Origin: an uncultured Kangiella sp.
Lineage (GTDB): Bacteria > Pseudomonadota > Gammaproteobacteria > Enterobacterales > Kangiellaceae
DNA: 64,000 nt
Reading direction: 5' to 3'
Assembly (NCBI GenBank): GCA_947503435.1
Contig: CANNDL010000001.1
Location: 457,469 to 521,468 of the forward strand
In this document: positions 1 to 9,987 of the stretch, piece after piece
Layout of the letters: the number at the start of each line of letters is the position of its first letter
Numbering within the stretch: position 1 is the first letter of the stretch
Notes under the pieces: generated by a model
The model's database searches: none
What the model saw: the letters and a program-made list of their open reading frames with translations, nothing else
Told to the model about the DNA's origin: nothing
Made by a program: the position numbers and the translations under genes

Positions 1-1
1 C

Positions 2-1270
2 AGCAATCTATCTGGAAAGCCAGTTATTCATGCGGTAGATGAATTCCTGGCTTTTTTGCTTTCTGAGCACCTCAATATTAGTAAGATCTTGGTAGCACTA
101 AGTGGCGGCAAAGACTCAGTTTGTTTATTAACAGCCTTAGCAAACCAGAATTCAAAATATCAATTAAAAGCCGTTTATATTGATCATGGATTGCAATCTG
201 GATCTAGGAAATGGAGAGAATTTAATAAACAGTTATGCGCTGCTTTAGATATTGAATTCTTATCTCAGCAAGTTCAAATCGATTCCACTAAGGCAAGCTT
301 AGAACAAGAAGCACGTAATGCACGTTATAGTGCATTGGCTAGCTTGATGGATGAAACAACGTGTTTGGTGACCGCGCAGCATCTTGATGATCAGGCGGAA
401 ACCGTATTATTACAATTACTTCGAGGGGCGGGCACAAAGGGATTATCAGCAATGCCTTATTGTAAAACGTTTGCTAACGGCATACATGCAAGGCCTTTAT
501 TAAAAACCGCTCAATCTTGTGTTGAAAGTTATATTTCGGAGAGCAAATTAAATTATATAGAAGACCCTAGTAACCAGGATGAATCTATTCGACGTAATTT
601 TTTGCGGCATACAATTATCCCTGCACTGGAGCAACATTGGCCACAAGTTAATAAATTGTTGGGAAAGGTATCGGATAATCAATCTGAAACACAAATGATT
701 TTGGATGAATTAGCTCAAGGTGATCTGCAAATTTGTGAAAATGGAAATTGCTTACTAATCTCGGAATTAAAAACATTATCCGCAAGCAGGCAGAATAATT
801 TATTACGCTATTGGTTGGCTAGCTTTGGAATACGAATGCCAGCTAGAACCTTTTTAAGTGAAATTAAGCAGCAGTTACTGTTAGCTGAAGAGGGAGCTGA
901 ACCGGTACTTGAACTTGCTGAGTTTCAGTTACGGCGCTATAGAAATAATTTGTACTGTGTTCCGGCAAAAAATTTAGAAGTAAATAATGAGCAGCAATGG
1001 TTATGGAGCTTGGATAGAAATTTTGATGCAATTCCAGGACAAATAATCCAATATGAACAAGTCTTAAAATTATGGCCTGAATTAATAGGGCAAAAAGTCT
1101 TAGTCAGATACCGTCAGGCTGGTGATAAATTCTATAGCCCTAAGAAAGAACATAGTCAGAGTATAAAAAATTACTTTCAAGAAAAAGCTACTCCTAATTG
1201 GTTAAGAGATAGTGCTTTACTAGTAGTGCATCAAGATAAAGTTATATTTATTCAAGAAAAAATTTCTTAA
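2..1270 (+). CDS. tilS: tRNA(Ile)-lysidine synthase, 5' end probably outside window
   Basis: TilS ligates lysine to the C34 base of the CAU-anticodon isoleucine tRNA, converting AUG to AUA decoding; it acts in the cytoplasm and is normally essential. The PP-loop ATPase motif SGGKDS is clear, followed by the family block VTAQHLDDQAET, the segment NQDESIRRNFLRH and a C-terminal TilS domain ending near PNWLRDSALLV. The first usable start is TTG at 56, which leaves about 15 residues before the PP-loop, but the frame has no stop back to base 2 and reads plausible protein (VIHAVDEFLAFLLSEHL). I therefore infer that the true start lies just left of the window. The 3' end overlaps the convergent patatin gene by 23 bp. 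Confidence 0.93.
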   Translation, partial: SNLSGKPVIHAVDEFLAFLLSEHLNISKILVALSGGKDSVCLLTALANQNSKYQLKAVYIDHGLQSGSRKWREFNKQLCAALDIEFLSQQVQIDSTKASLEQEARNARYSALASLMDETTCLVTAQHLDDQAETVLLQLLRGAGTKGLSAMPYCKTFANGIHARPLLKTAQSCVESYISESKLNYIEDPSNQDESIRRNFLRHTIIPALEQHWPQVNKLLGKVSDNQSETQMILDELAQGDLQICENGNCLLISELKTLSASRQNNLLRYWLASFGIRMPARTFLSEIKQQLLLAEEGAEPVLELAEFQLRRYRNNLYCVPAKNLEVNNEQQWLWSLDRNFDAIPGQIIQYEQVLKLWPELIGQKVLVRYRQAGDKFYSPKKEHSQSIKNYFQEKATPNWLRDSALLVVHQDKVIFIQEKIS

Positions 1271-2372
1271 TGGCATCAGCTTCTTTCAATGCATCTTTAT
1301 AACCAACTTGCATGAGATGCTGAGTAAAGGGAGCATAAAACAATAAATAACTTAATATGCTTTCACCCTTATCTTCAGCAACTCCAATTCGTTTGAAAAA
1401 GAATTTTAACCCTTTGGGCAATTCCTTAAAGTAACGACCAGCTAATTCAGCGGGATCAATACTGGGTGAAATTATTAACGCATCTATTGGCTTTAAGGAT
1501 AACTGTTCTTTTATGGCATCCTCTTCCGGTATGTGTTCGAGTAATTCATTAACTCGAATAAGTCGCTCAATATCACTTTCAAGACTATCAATAAAAATAC
1601 TATTAAGCAGATGACCGCTTATGTCGCCCAACGAGGGTGTTTTTAAATGTACTTGCTCATCAACATTTAATGGGTTGACTGTTACTACAAATAATTTGCG
1701 AGCGCCAAGATGCAGCGCTGGGCTTAGTGGAGTTAAAAAACGCATTGCACCATCGCCATAATGAACACCATCGATATCGGTGGAAGGGAATAGCATAGGA
1801 ATGGCGGCGGAAGCTAGCAAATGATTTACAGTAATTTTATCCGCTGTACCTCGACGTCTAAATCTGTGCCAAGGTTTGATCTGCCCGTGGCTTTGATAAA
1901 AACTTACTGAATCGCCAGTATTGTAATCGTAGGCTGTAGTACAAACCGCATCTAGAACACCTTGGTTAATATTATTTTCAATATTATCGAATTGTACCAG
2001 TTGACTAAGTAGTTCATTTAAAGGGCTATTGTCGAGTAAAGCCATAGGCCTTTGGTTTTGTTTAGAAGGGCGAGCCATGCCCCAAATCCAGTGAATTAAA
2101 TTTTTCGTTAAATGACTAAGATCGGTTCTATAAACCTGGTTAGGAGTAAAGTTTTGCCAAACTTGAGTTAAACGATTAACACCTTCAGAGAATTGGTGAC
2201 TGTGAGTGGCTAATACACAACTATTGATAGCCCCTGCGGAAATCCCAGTAAGTATCGGAAAGGGGCTTTTTTTAGGAGCACTTAGAATTTCGTTTACGGC
2301 TTGTAAAACACCCACTTGATAAGCTGCTCGAGCACCACCGCCACTTAAGACTAAGGCGCTCGAATTATTCAT
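1248..2372 (-). CDS. patatin-like phospholipase family protein
   Basis: A predicted Ser-Asp dyad lipid acyl hydrolase. The N terminus carries the oxyanion-hole motif SGGGARA (about residues 10-16), then the nucleophile elbow GISAG with Ser45, and the catalytic Asp207 in HYGDGAM. There is no signal peptide, so it is probably cytoplasmic or peripherally membrane-bound like RssA/YchK-type bacterial patatins. I chose ATG at 2372 because AAGGTGG lies just upstream at good spacing; a GTG at 2384 is the alternative. That ATG overlaps the stop of the upstream transglycosylase gene by one base (TAATG), so the two are probably translationally coupled. The substrate is unknown. Confidence 0.85.
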   Translation of the reverse strand: MNNSSALVLSGGGARAAYQVGVLQAVNEILSAPKKSPFPILTGISAGAINSCVLATHSHQFSEGVNRLTQVWQNFTPNQVYRTDLSHLTKNLIHWIWGMARPSKQNQRPMALLDNSPLNELLSQLVQFDNIENNINQGVLDAVCTTAYDYNTGDSVSFYQSHGQIKPWHRFRRRGTADKITVNHLLASAAIPMLFPSTDIDGVHYGDGAMRFLTPLSPALHLGARKLFVVTVNPLNVDEQVHLKTPSLGDISGHLLNSIFIDSLESDIERLIRVNELLEHIPEEDAIKEQLSLKPIDALIISPSIDPAELAGRYFKELPKGLKFFFKRIGVAEDKGESILSYLLFYAPFTQHLMQVGYKDALKEADAIKKFFLE

Positions 2373-2962
2373 TATAGTGCCCACCTTTTGCTTAAGGCAC
2401 TATATACTTTTCTTGGGTATTTCATTTTCCCCCGAGAACCGTTATAGCGGCCTAAAGCTAGAGTTGTATTTCCTTTTTCGTATTTCAGATACAGCTTATA
2501 AATATAGCAACCGTATTTGATATTGGTTTCCATATCAAATAGATCATCCGTTGGTTTTCCAATTTCTTTTCGCCAGAATGGCATGATTTGCATTAAGCCT
2601 CTGGCATAAGCCACGGACAATGCGTATCGATCAAAATTGGACTCTACTTCCATAATGGCTAAGACCATCTGTGGATCAACACCTGCTGCGTTGGCGTGCT
2701 TATGAACAAGACTAAGAATTTTTAAGCGCTCTTTTTCAGGGATATGCGGAGCGCGCTTTTTTAGTCGTATGGACATGTCTTTCATCCATACTTGCGCATC
2801 GTATTTATCGACAAAATGATGCTCGGCATTAAGCAATGTCTTTAGTTCATCTTTAAACGCTTGCTCAGGCTCTTCTTGAGCATGAACTAGGCTGCAGTTT
2901 AGTAATGAAAACATTACTAAACTGCTAATGAAAAAGTATTTAATACTGCTAATCAAATTCAA
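2372..2962 (-). CDS. small secreted lytic transglycosylase (SLT domain)
   Basis: A predicted periplasmic murein-cleaving enzyme of the SLT/goose-lysozyme fold. A hydrophobic signal peptide ends at SLVHAQ, and the SLT core follows: catalytic Glu in IMEVESNF, then YARGLMQIMP, NIKYGCYIYKLYL and LGRYNGS. The protein is about 196 residues, small for the family and made almost only of the catalytic domain. The start is uncertain. The longest frame runs back to 3094, but that would overlap the end of proS by over 100 bp with non-signal-like residues. TTG at 2962 gives a clean signal peptide (MNLISSIKYFF) but has no strong ribosome binding site. It lies between proS and the patatin gene on the same strand and is probably cotranscribed with both. 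Confidence 0.82.
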   Translation of the reverse strand: MNLISSIKYFFISSLVMFSLLNCSLVHAQEEPEQAFKDELKTLLNAEHHFVDKYDAQVWMKDMSIRLKKRAPHIPEKERLKILSLVHKHANAAGVDPQMVLAIMEVESNFDRYALSVAYARGLMQIMPFWRKEIGKPTDDLFDMETNIKYGCYIYKLYLKYEKGNTTLALGRYNGSRGKMKYPRKVYSALSKRWAL

Positions 2963-2984
2963 ACCGCTAATAAAACCAATAAAC

Positions 2985-4697
2985 TTAGAATAATTGTTCC
3001 ACAAAGGATTCAATAGTTTCAAGTGAAATGTCTTGTTTATCAGCACCTTGACGCGGTTTATACTCGATCGTGGCATTTTTAAGGCCGCGATCACTAATCA
3101 CGATACGGTGTGGGACACCTATTAACTCAAGATCAGAGAACATTACACCAGCTCGTTCTTTACGATCATCTAACAGTACTTCAATTCCCACAGCGGTAAA
3201 CTTGTTGTATAAATCTTCTGCAATTTCTTGAACTTGCTCAGACTTATGCATATTCATTGGAACAATCGCTAATTGGAACGGAGCAATTGACTCTGGCCAT
3301 ACTATGCCGTAATCATCGTGATTTTGCTCGATTGCAGCAGCAACAATTCGTGAGACGCCAATGCCATAACAGCCCATACTCATGGTCAATGCTTTACCAT
3401 TTTGATCCAAAACCGTGGCATTCATGGCTTCTGAATACTTAGTACCCAACTGGAATATATGACCAACTTCGATACCGCGTTTTATTTCTAACTCACCTTT
3501 TCCATCGGGACTTTTGTCTCCAGCGACTACTTCGCGCAGATCAAAAACCTCGTTGTAGTTTGCATCTCGTTCCCAGTTTACGCCTGTAAAATGATAACCA
3601 TCTTCATTAGCGCCTGATATGAAATCGGCCAATAAAGCGGCATCTCGATCAACGATAATAGTCAAATCAAGATTAACCGGGCCTAAAGAACCAGGAGTCG
3701 CGCCAGCTACAGATTTTATGGTTTCAACATCATCAATAAACTCCAGAGGCGAGGCAATTAACTGGTGCTTCTCGGCTTTAAGTTCATTTAAAGTGTGGTC
3801 GCCTCTCAAGATTAAGCAAACAACTGCTTGTGCTTCGGTGGCTCCCTTAACCAATAACGTTTTAACGGTCTTAGTAGCATCAACTTTTAGGAAGCTTGAA
3901 ACCGCATCAATGGTTTTGCAATCAGGAGTTTCGATTTTCGTTAATGCTTGAGATGCTGCACTACGCTCAGTAGTAGGAAGTAAGCTTTCAGCTTTTTCTA
4001 CATTCGCCGCGTAATCGCTACCAGTACTAAAGGCAATAGCATCTTCGCCAGATGCAGCCAAAACGTGGAATTCATGTGAAGTTGAACCGCCAATTGAGCC
4101 GGTATCTGCGATTACAGGACGATAGTCAAGACCAATACGGTCAAAAATATTGCAGTAAGTTTGATGCATGGTTTGATAAGTGTTTTCAAGTGAAGCTTCA
4201 TCTATATGAAACGAGTAGGCATCCTTCATTAAAAATTCACGCGCACGCATAACACCAAAGCGCGGACGAACTTCATCTCTAAACTTAGTTTGAATTTGAT
4301 ACAAATTAATAGGTAATTGCTTATAACTATTCAGCTCGTCACGAACTAAGGTGGTGATAATTTCTTCGTGCGTTGGTCCTAAACAAAAGTCTCGTTGATG
4401 TCGGTCTTTAAAACGCAACAGCTCTGGGCCAAACTGATCCCAGCGGCCAGACTCTTCCCACAAATCCGCAGGTTGCACTCCAGGCATCAACACCTCGACA
4501 GCGCCAGACTTGTTCATTTCTTCGCGTACAATAGCTTCAACTTTACGTAAAACGCGCAAACCGGTTGGTAACCAAGTGTACATGCCTGATGCAATCTTAC
4601 GAATCATACCCGCACGGAGCATAAGTTTATGGCTGATTAATTCAGCATCACTTGGTTCTTCTCTTAAAGTTGATAATAAATAATTACTGGTACGCAT
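2985..4697 (-). CDS. proS: prolyl-tRNA synthetase (bacterial type with editing domain)
   Basis: Charges tRNA-Pro and edits misacylated Ala-tRNA-Pro. The protein matches the E. coli enzyme closely from [15 protein letters not shown] onward, with class II motifs ([21 protein letters not shown] region, and GCYGIGVSR near residue 445) and an inserted YbaK-like editing domain in the middle (around residues 230-400; [29 protein letters not shown]). ATG at 4697 gives 570 residues, near the 572 of E. coli; an in-frame upstream start at 4739 would add 14 unconserved residues. Its 3' end lies just upstream of the transglycosylase gene. Confidence 0.97.
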   Translation of the reverse strand: MRTSNYLLSTLREEPSDAELISHKLMLRAGMIRKIASGMYTWLPTGLRVLRKVEAIVREEMNKSGAVEVLMPGVQPADLWEESGRWDQFGPELLRFKDRHQRDFCLGPTHEEIITTLVRDELNSYKQLPINLYQIQTKFRDEVRPRFGVMRAREFLMKDAYSFHIDEASLENTYQTMHQTYCNIFDRIGLDYRPVIADTGSIGGSTSHEFHVLAASGEDAIAFSTGSDYAANVEKAESLLPTTERSAASQALTKIETPDCKTIDAVSSFLKVDATKTVKTLLVKGATEAQAVVCLILRGDHTLNELKAEKHQLIASPLEFIDDVETIKSVAGATPGSLGPVNLDLTIIVDRDAALLADFISGANEDGYHFTGVNWERDANYNEVFDLREVVAGDKSPDGKGELEIKRGIEVGHIFQLGTKYSEAMNATVLDQNGKALTMSMGCYGIGVSRIVAAAIEQNHDDYGIVWPESIAPFQLAIVPMNMHKSEQVQEIAEDLYNKFTAVGIEVLLDDRKERAGVMFSDLELIGVPHRIVISDRGLKNATIEYKPRQGADKQDISLETIESFVEQLF

Positions 4698-4787
4698 TTT
4701 AGTTAATACTTGATGTTCGATAGAAAGCCATTGTAACAAGCTTATTAACTAGCCTAAAGGTAATGCGAATTATCTATTGAAAAAAAA

Positions 4788-4817
4788 TTGCCTGCTGTAT
4801 AAAAAATGTACTATATT
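4788..4817 (+). promoter_or_regulatory. candidate sigma-70 promoter for the small lipoprotein gene
   Basis: TTGCCT at 4788-4793 and TATATT at 4812-4817 are separated by 18 bases. They lie about 40 bases upstream of the lipoprotein start in the divergent gap between proS and that gene. The match is to consensus only, and no transcript evidence exists. Confidence 0.4.
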
Positions 4818-4859
4818 GATAGTTGTACATAGAGTTCAATATTTTACTTGGAGGTTATT

Positions 4860-5099
4860 GTGCAAATTGGAAAGGTTATTTTGGTGACGGCTTTTGCTGT
4901 CAGTACATCAGGATGCAGTTTTTCGGATAAATATGCCAAAAATGCTGAAGGTGACGATGAGTATGTCTATATTGTCGATTATGAAAAAATGGCAAAGATA
5001 TCGACAGCTAATTATTACTCGCCTGCATTTGTTAAAACAGTATGGGTTAACTATCCTAAAAAGAGAGTTAAAAAAAGCGAAATAGAGTACCTAAAGTAA
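4860..5099 (+). CDS. small predicted lipoprotein, function unknown
   Basis: A 79-residue protein with a short hydrophobic N-terminal segment (ILVTAFAVSTSGC) ending in a lipobox-like TSGC with Cys19, so it is probably a lipoprotein or otherwise exported. The mature part is charged, with an acidic stretch (EGDDEYVYIVDYEKM) and a lysine-rich end (KKRVKKSEIEYLK). GTG at 4860 is preferred because GGAGG at 4850-4854 sits five bases upstream; a longer frame from TTG at 4848 would include that ribosome binding site in the coding region. I do not recognise the family. It stands alone, divergent from proS and convergent with the amidohydrolase gene. Confidence 0.6.
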   Translation: MQIGKVILVTAFAVSTSGCSFSDKYAKNAEGDDEYVYIVDYEKMAKISTANYYSPAFVKTVWVNYPKKRVKKSEIEYLK

Positions 5100-5103
5100 C
5101 CCT

Positions 5104-6750
5104 CTATTTAGAGCTTCGTTTATAAACCTGAACTCCATTGATCCAGGTTTGGATTACTTTTGTATCCCAAATGTCAGACTTGCCGTCTTTAAAAAGATTT
5201 TTATCAATCAGAATAAAATCGGCTTTTTTGCCTTTTTCCAAAGAGCCTATCTCTTTTTCCCAAAATGAAGCATAACCGCCATTAATAGTAAAACTTGCTA
5301 AAGCCTCTTCCATCGTTAGTGCTTCATTAGCATACCAGCCATCCTCGGGTTGGTTTTTATGATTTTGTCGCTGAACAGCAGAGAATAATCCATGGAATGG
5401 GTTGGCCAGTTCGACCGGAAAGTCTGAGCCTGACGCAATAACAACATCATTGTCTAACATGGTTTGCCAGGCATAAGCGCCTTTGATTCTTTCTGAACCA
5501 ACTCTATCTTCCGCCATATTCATATCTGACGTGGCATGAGTGGGTTGCATAGAAGCAATTATGGCCAGATCATTAAAGCGCGGGATATCTTCTAAATTAA
5601 CCACCTGGGCATGCTCAATGCGATGGCGTGAACTTCTAATAGAAGATTTTTCATTTAATTTTTCGAAGCTATCAAGAACTTGACGATTACCTTTATCGCC
5701 GATTGCATGCACATTTATTTGGAAGCCATAATCATTAATAGCTTCAATTTGATTCATAAGCTCTTTATCGCTATGAAAAAGTAAACCAGTATTGTCACCA
5801 TCATCAGAGTAGGGTTCGAGCAAGGCTGCGCCTCGGCTTCCTAGCGCACCATCAGTATAAAGTTTGACGGATTGTATTTTCAGGTATTCATCGTCTACCT
5901 TACCAAGCTCTAACATATTTCTAAGATGCTCGTCACTACCGGCCAGCATCGCGTAAACTCGAATTGGAATTTCACCTTTACCAGACATTCTTAACATAGA
6001 TTTATAAGTACCAAAATCTACGCCGGCATCATGCACAGAAGTAATTCCCAATTGAATTAAATGCTCAAAAGCCATATCCAATGCGGTTTCAATTTCATAA
6101 GCATTTTGTTCTGGTATTTTGGCTTCTAATATATCCATGGCGGTATCAATTAAAATGCCTGTTGGCTTACCATCTTTGCCCTTTAGAATTTTACCGCCTT
6201 TGGGATCCGGTGTTTTACTAGTAATTCCTGCTAATTCTAATGCTTTGCTATTGGCCCAGCCAGCATGGCCATCAATGCGTCTAAGCCAAATGGGTCTATC
6301 TTTGCTGATCGAATCTAAATCTTGTCGATTGGGAAATTCTTTGGGTTGCCATAATACTTGATTCCAACCTCGCCCGGTTAACCAGCGCTTTTTGCCGTGG
6401 CTCTTTGAATAGGCATTAATTAACTCTAACGAGTCTTCTAAACTTTCAATGTTTCTTAAGTCTATTTGCTGTAGGTTATTTCCAAGCCCAAGTAAATGCC
6501 CATGAGAATCGATCAATCCTGGTAATAAGGTTTGCCCTTGGCCATCAATATTAATGCTGAAGCTAACTTGCTTAGCAAGTTCGTTCTTGTTTCCAATTCC
6601 TAGAATGGTATCGCCATCAAATAACATCGCTTCAAATGTTACCAACTCACCATTATTTATTGAGTAGCCTTCGACGTTATGAATTAAAGTAGGCAAGGCA
6701 TTTAGGCTATTCGAAAAAACTAAAATAGTGAGCAGTAGAATTCTTTTCAT
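5104..6750 (-). CDS. secreted amidohydrolase, YtcJ-like family
   Basis: A metal-dependent amidohydrolase of the Amidohydro_3/YtcJ group, whose members hydrolyse N-acyl or related amide bonds; the substrate cannot be read from sequence. The ligand motifs appear in order: LIDSHGHLLG (HxH), HDAGV, NVHAIGDKGNRQVLD, RHRIEHAQ and SGSDFPVE, followed by the C-terminal beta-sandwich segment LEKGKKADFILIDKN. ATG at 6750 begins a signal peptide (MKRILLLTILVFSNSLNALP), pointing to a periplasmic location. The longer frame from 6801 only adds 17 residues before this signal. The gene is monocistronic, convergent with the small lipoprotein gene and divergent from aspS. Confidence 0.88.
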   Translation of the reverse strand: MKRILLLTILVFSNSLNALPTLIHNVEGYSINNGELVTFEAMLFDGDTILGIGNKNELAKQVSFSINIDGQGQTLLPGLIDSHGHLLGLGNNLQQIDLRNIESLEDSLELINAYSKSHGKKRWLTGRGWNQVLWQPKEFPNRQDLDSISKDRPIWLRRIDGHAGWANSKALELAGITSKTPDPKGGKILKGKDGKPTGILIDTAMDILEAKIPEQNAYEIETALDMAFEHLIQLGITSVHDAGVDFGTYKSMLRMSGKGEIPIRVYAMLAGSDEHLRNMLELGKVDDEYLKIQSVKLYTDGALGSRGAALLEPYSDDGDNTGLLFHSDKELMNQIEAINDYGFQINVHAIGDKGNRQVLDSFEKLNEKSSIRSSRHRIEHAQVVNLEDIPRFNDLAIIASMQPTHATSDMNMAEDRVGSERIKGAYAWQTMLDNDVVIASGSDFPVELANPFHGLFSAVQRQNHKNQPEDGWYANEALTMEEALASFTINGGYASFWEKEIGSLEKGKKADFILIDKNLFKDGKSDIWDTKVIQTWINGVQVYKRSSK

Positions 6751-6834
6751 GGCGGCATAATTTGTTTTTTTATTTATCAGCAACTTTAGTATAGGTAGCA
6801 CCAGATTAAAAGGGGCTTTGAAAAACTCTACATA

Positions 6835-6903
6835 AGCCCTTTATTTCTAAGGGCTGTAGCTTGCCAGAAAAGGCGCTGTGGCGTACCATATGGCGTTTTC
6901 TGG
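6835..6903 (+). promoter_or_regulatory. two inverted repeats in the aspS upstream region
   Basis: Two hairpin-capable inverted repeats lie upstream of aspS. AGCCCTT (6835-6841) pairs with AAGGGCT (6849-6855), and CCAGAAAA (6864-6871) pairs with TTTTCTGG (6896-6903). The segment can be read as an N-terminal extension of AspRS, but that extension has no family similarity. A structured 5' leader is possible; no known leader family was recognised. Confidence 0.3.
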
Positions 6904-6950
6904 GCGATAGCCTTAAAGCCATATCCATAGAATTTCGGACAAATATCTCA

Positions 6951-8726
6951 ATGAGCACAAAAATGCGCAGCCACTATTGTGGTGATTTATCAAAAAGCAA
7001 TGAAAATCAATCAGTTACCTTGTCAGGTTGGGTACATCGCCGTCGTGATTTAGGTGGCTTAATCTTCCTGCAATTACGTGATCGTACTGGCGTTTTGCAA
7101 GTGGTGGTAGATCCTGATTTTAAAGAGTTGTTTGAAACGGCGGAACAACTGCGTAATGAATTTGTCATTCAAGTTAAAGGTACTGTGCGTGCTAGACCAG
7201 ACGATATGGTTAATAAAAACATGGCTTCGGGCGATATTGAAGTATTAGCTCAAGAAATTACTATTTTAAATAAAGCTCAGCCACCGGCGATACCAATTGA
7301 TGAGAACTTAGAAGCATCGGAAGAGATGCGTTTGAAATATCGTTACTTGGATCTTCGTCGTCCTGAGATGCAAAATAAATTATTGTTCCGTCATAAAGTA
7401 ACAAGCGCCATGCGCCGTTATATGGATGAGCACGGTTTTGTAGATGTTGAAACTCCCATTTTAACGAAAGCTACTCCAGAAGGTGCGCGTGATTACCTAG
7501 TACCAAGTCGTGTTAAACATGGCTCTTTTTATGCTTTGCCTCAGTCGCCTCAATTATTTAAACAACTTTTAATGATGGCTGGCTTTGATCGTTACTACCA
7601 AATTGTAAAATGCTTTCGTGATGAAGATTTACGCGCCGATCGTCAACCAGAGTTTACTCAGCTGGATATTGAAACCTCATTCTTAGATCAAGAAGAAATT
7701 ATGAGCTTGATGGAAGGAATGATTCGTCATTTATTTAGTGAGCTTAAAGGGATTGAATTGCCTGAGTTTCCACGTATGAGCTACGCCGAAGCAATGGAAC
7801 GTTATGGTTCGGATAAGCCAGACTTGCGAATGAGTACAGAACTTGTGACAGTTGATGCAGAACTTAAAGAAGTAGAGTTTAAAGTGTTTGCAGGCCCTGC
7901 TAACGATGAAAACTCGCGTGTAGCAGCTTTACGTGTCCCTGGTGGCGCTAAATTCAGTCGTAAGCAAATCGATGAATACACTAAATATGTTGGTGTTTAT
8001 GGCGCTAAAGGCTTAGCTTGGATGAAGATTAATGACGATGGCTTACAAAGCCCGATCATTAAATTTATTGGAGATGATGTCGCTGCGAAAATTGTTGAAA
8101 AAGTAGGCGCGGTTGCCGGTGACATTATCTTTTTTGGTTCAGATTCAAAAAGAATAGTAGCGGACGCCATGGGTGCGTTACGTTTAAAAACAGCAGAGGA
8201 TTTAGAGTTAGTTTCTAATGAGTGGAAGCCATTGTGGGTTGTTGATTTCCCAATGTTTGAAGAAATTGATGGCCACGTACATGCATTGCACCATCCGTTT
8301 ACTGCGCCAATTGAATTAGATGTGGATGCGGTCAAAGCAAATCCTACCGAAACTTTATCGAAGGCTTATGATATGGTCTTAAACGGTAGCGAAGTGGGCG
8401 GTGGTTCGGTACGTATTCATGATCAAAAAATGCAGGAAACCGTATTTGATATTCTTGGTATTGATGAAAATGAACAACAAGAAAAGTTTGGATTCTTATT
8501 AGACGCTTTAAAATTCGGCTGTCCTCCGCATGGCGGTTTAGCATTCGGTTTAGACCGTTTGGTTATGCTAATGGTTGGCTCTGACTCGATTCGTGATGTA
8601 ATTGCTTTCCCAAAAACCACTACAGCTTCATGTCCTTTAACACAGGCTCCAAGTAAAATTGACGTTGCTCAGTTGGACGAGCTCTGTATTCAAGTTAAAG
8701 AAAAAGTAAAAGCCGCAGAAGAGTAA
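6951..8726 (+). CDS. aspS: aspartyl-tRNA synthetase
   Basis: Charges tRNA-Asp in the cytoplasm. Domain order is the bacterial one: N-terminal OB-fold anticodon domain ([21 protein letters not shown]), class II core with [20 protein letters not shown], the GAD insertion domain in the middle, and motif 3 at [14 protein letters not shown]. The length from ATG 6951 is 591 residues, typical of the family. The frame extends up to 6861 but those residues are unconserved; ATG 6963 (MRSHYCGDL) aligns best with the E. coli start and is equally possible. Neither has a strong ribosome binding site. No yebC gene separates it from ruvC here, unlike in many relatives. Confidence 0.96.
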   Translation: MSTKMRSHYCGDLSKSNENQSVTLSGWVHRRRDLGGLIFLQLRDRTGVLQVVVDPDFKELFETAEQLRNEFVIQVKGTVRARPDDMVNKNMASGDIEVLAQEITILNKAQPPAIPIDENLEASEEMRLKYRYLDLRRPEMQNKLLFRHKVTSAMRRYMDEHGFVDVETPILTKATPEGARDYLVPSRVKHGSFYALPQSPQLFKQLLMMAGFDRYYQIVKCFRDEDLRADRQPEFTQLDIETSFLDQEEIMSLMEGMIRHLFSELKGIELPEFPRMSYAEAMERYGSDKPDLRMSTELVTVDAELKEVEFKVFAGPANDENSRVAALRVPGGAKFSRKQIDEYTKYVGVYGAKGLAWMKINDDGLQSPIIKFIGDDVAAKIVEKVGAVAGDIIFFGSDSKRIVADAMGALRLKTAEDLELVSNEWKPLWVVDFPMFEEIDGHVHALHHPFTAPIELDVDAVKANPTETLSKAYDMVLNGSEVGGGSVRIHDQKMQETVFDILGIDENEQQEKFGFLLDALKFGCPPHGGLAFGLDRLVMLMVGSDSIRDVIAFPKTTTASCPLTQAPSKIDVAQLDELCIQVKEKVKAAEE

Positions 8727-8741
8727 CTTCTTATATGTATT

Positions 8742-8780
8742 GTTATGCCCTGCAGGTCTAATAACTTGTTGTGGCATAAC
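8742..8780. repeat. inverted repeat between aspS and ruvC
   Basis: GTTATGCC at 8742-8749 is the exact reverse complement of GGCATAAC at 8773-8780, with a 23-base loop holding CTGCAG. No T-tract follows, so it is not a classical terminator. It ends directly at the candidate ruvC promoter. Confidence 0.35.
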
Positions 8781-8809
8781 TTTACAATCGACGCTGATAG
8801 AAACATACT
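8781..8809 (+). promoter_or_regulatory. candidate sigma-70 promoter of ruvC-ruvA
   Basis: TTTACA at 8781-8786 and CATACT at 8804-8809 are separated by 17 bases, 30 bases upstream of the ruvC ATG. No LexA box (CTG-N10-CAG with AT-rich core) was seen here, so SOS control is not supported. Confidence 0.4.
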
Positions 8810-8838
8810 AGGCGTACAAAAATAATCATATAACTTAT

Positions 8839-9369
8839 ATGGCAATAATTCTCGGAATTGACCCCGGCTCACGTATCACTGGATTCGGTATAATCCAGGT
8901 TGGTGATGGTATTCCTGCGAATAAACCTAAATATATCACTAGTGGTTGTATCCGAATAAAGGATGGCCCATTAGATCAAAAGTTAAAACAAATCTTTGAC
9001 TCTGTATGTGAGTTAATTCTAGAGTTTAAACCGGATGAATTTGCTATTGAATCAGTATTTTTATCAAAAAATGCAGACTCAGCATTGAAACTTGGGCAGG
9101 CTCGTGGAGCAGCTATAGTTGCTGCAAGTCATTACGCATTACCCGTCGCCGAATACGCAGCAAGAAAAGTTAAGCAGTCTGTAGTCGGCACTGGTGCTGC
9201 TGATAAAACGCAAGTTCAGCATATGGTTAAAATGATCTTAAAATTACCATCTAACCCACAAGCGGATGCTGCAGATGCTTTGGCAGTTGCCTTATGTCAT
9301 GCCAATACCGCTAGTGGCTTAGATAAACTTGCAGGTGTAAAAACAATAGCTAGAGGGCGCTTACGTTGA
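8839..9369 (+). CDS. ruvC: Holliday junction resolvase RuvC
   Basis: Dimeric endonuclease that cuts Holliday junctions symmetrically during recombinational repair. The four acidic catalytic residues are all present with family spacing: Asp8 in [12 protein letters not shown], Glu71 in FAIESVF, and Asp143 and Asp146 in [14 protein letters not shown]. The 176-residue length is normal. Its stop codon overlaps the TTG start of ruvA, so the two are translationally coupled. Confidence 0.97.
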   Translation: MAIILGIDPGSRITGFGIIQVGDGIPANKPKYITSGCIRIKDGPLDQKLKQIFDSVCELILEFKPDEFAIESVFLSKNADSALKLGQARGAAIVAASHYALPVAEYAARKVKQSVVGTGAADKTQVQHMVKMILKLPSNPQADAADALAVALCHANTASGLDKLAGVKTIARGRLR

Positions 9370-9983
9370 TAGGAAGAATACGCGGAATACTAATCGAAAA
9401 AACTCCACCATTTGTTATTGTTGAAACTTCAGCAGGTGTTGGGTATGAAATACAAGTTCCCATGACCACCTTCTATCAGTTACCAGAAGAGGGCGCGGAA
9501 ACGATTCTTTCAACTCATATGTCTTTTTCAGAAAACCTCCATGCTATGTATGGCTTTATTTCTATCAAAGATCGCTCTTTGTTTAGAGAGCTGATTAAAG
9601 TTAATGGGGTTGGACCTAAATTAGCTCTAGCAATTTTATCTGGCATGGAGGCGGATGAGTTTGTCCTAACGGTTCACGATCATAATGTAGACCGCTTGGT
9701 AAAATTACCTGGCGTTGGCAAGAAAACTGCAGAAAGACTTCTTATTGAAATGAAGGATAAGCTAAAGGATTGGTCGGTGTCTGCTGAGTTAGTTGAAAAA
9801 ACAGAAACAGTTTCTCAGTCATTAGGCGGTAGAGCCGGTGATCAAACTCAAGAAGCCATCAGTGCTTTGGTAGCACTAGGCTATAAGCCACAAATCGCAA
9901 GTAAAGCCATCTCACAGGTGGCCATCGACGGCTTAAAATCAGAAGAAATAATAAGATTGGCATTAAGGCAATTAGCAGGATGA
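9366..9983 (+). CDS. ruvA: Holliday junction branch migration protein RuvA
   Basis: RuvA tetramers bind the four-way junction and load the RuvB helicase. The N-terminal OB fold ([12 protein letters not shown]), the paired helix-hairpin-helix motifs ([15 protein letters not shown] and [16 protein letters not shown]) and the C-terminal RuvB-contact domain ([20 protein letters not shown]) are all present in 205 residues. It starts at TTG 9366, overlapping the ruvC stop. The usual downstream ruvB is absent; a SEL1 gene follows after 4 bases. Confidence 0.96.
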   Translation: MIGRIRGILIEKTPPFVIVETSAGVGYEIQVPMTTFYQLPEEGAETILSTHMSFSENLHAMYGFISIKDRSLFRELIKVNGVGPKLALAILSGMEADEFVLTVHDHNVDRLVKLPGVGKKTAERLLIEMKDKLKDWSVSAELVEKTETVSQSLGGRAGDQTQEAISALVALGYKPQIASKAISQVAIDGLKSEEIIRLALRQLAG

Positions 9984-9987
9984 ACTA

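Noticed and set aside
2963-3094. Long N terminus of the small lytic transglycosylase
   Set aside because: It would overlap proS by over 100 bp on the same strand, and a proper signal peptide begins only after the proS stop.
3257-4252. Plus-strand ORFs of 61-110 codons inside proS
   Set aside because: Antisense shadows of a well-conserved gene, with no ribosome binding sites and no recognisable protein features.
6861-6950. N-terminal extension of aspartyl-tRNA synthetase
   Set aside because: The residues before [11 protein letters not shown] show no family similarity, and the segment holds two inverted repeats; the family start fits ATG 6951 or 6963.
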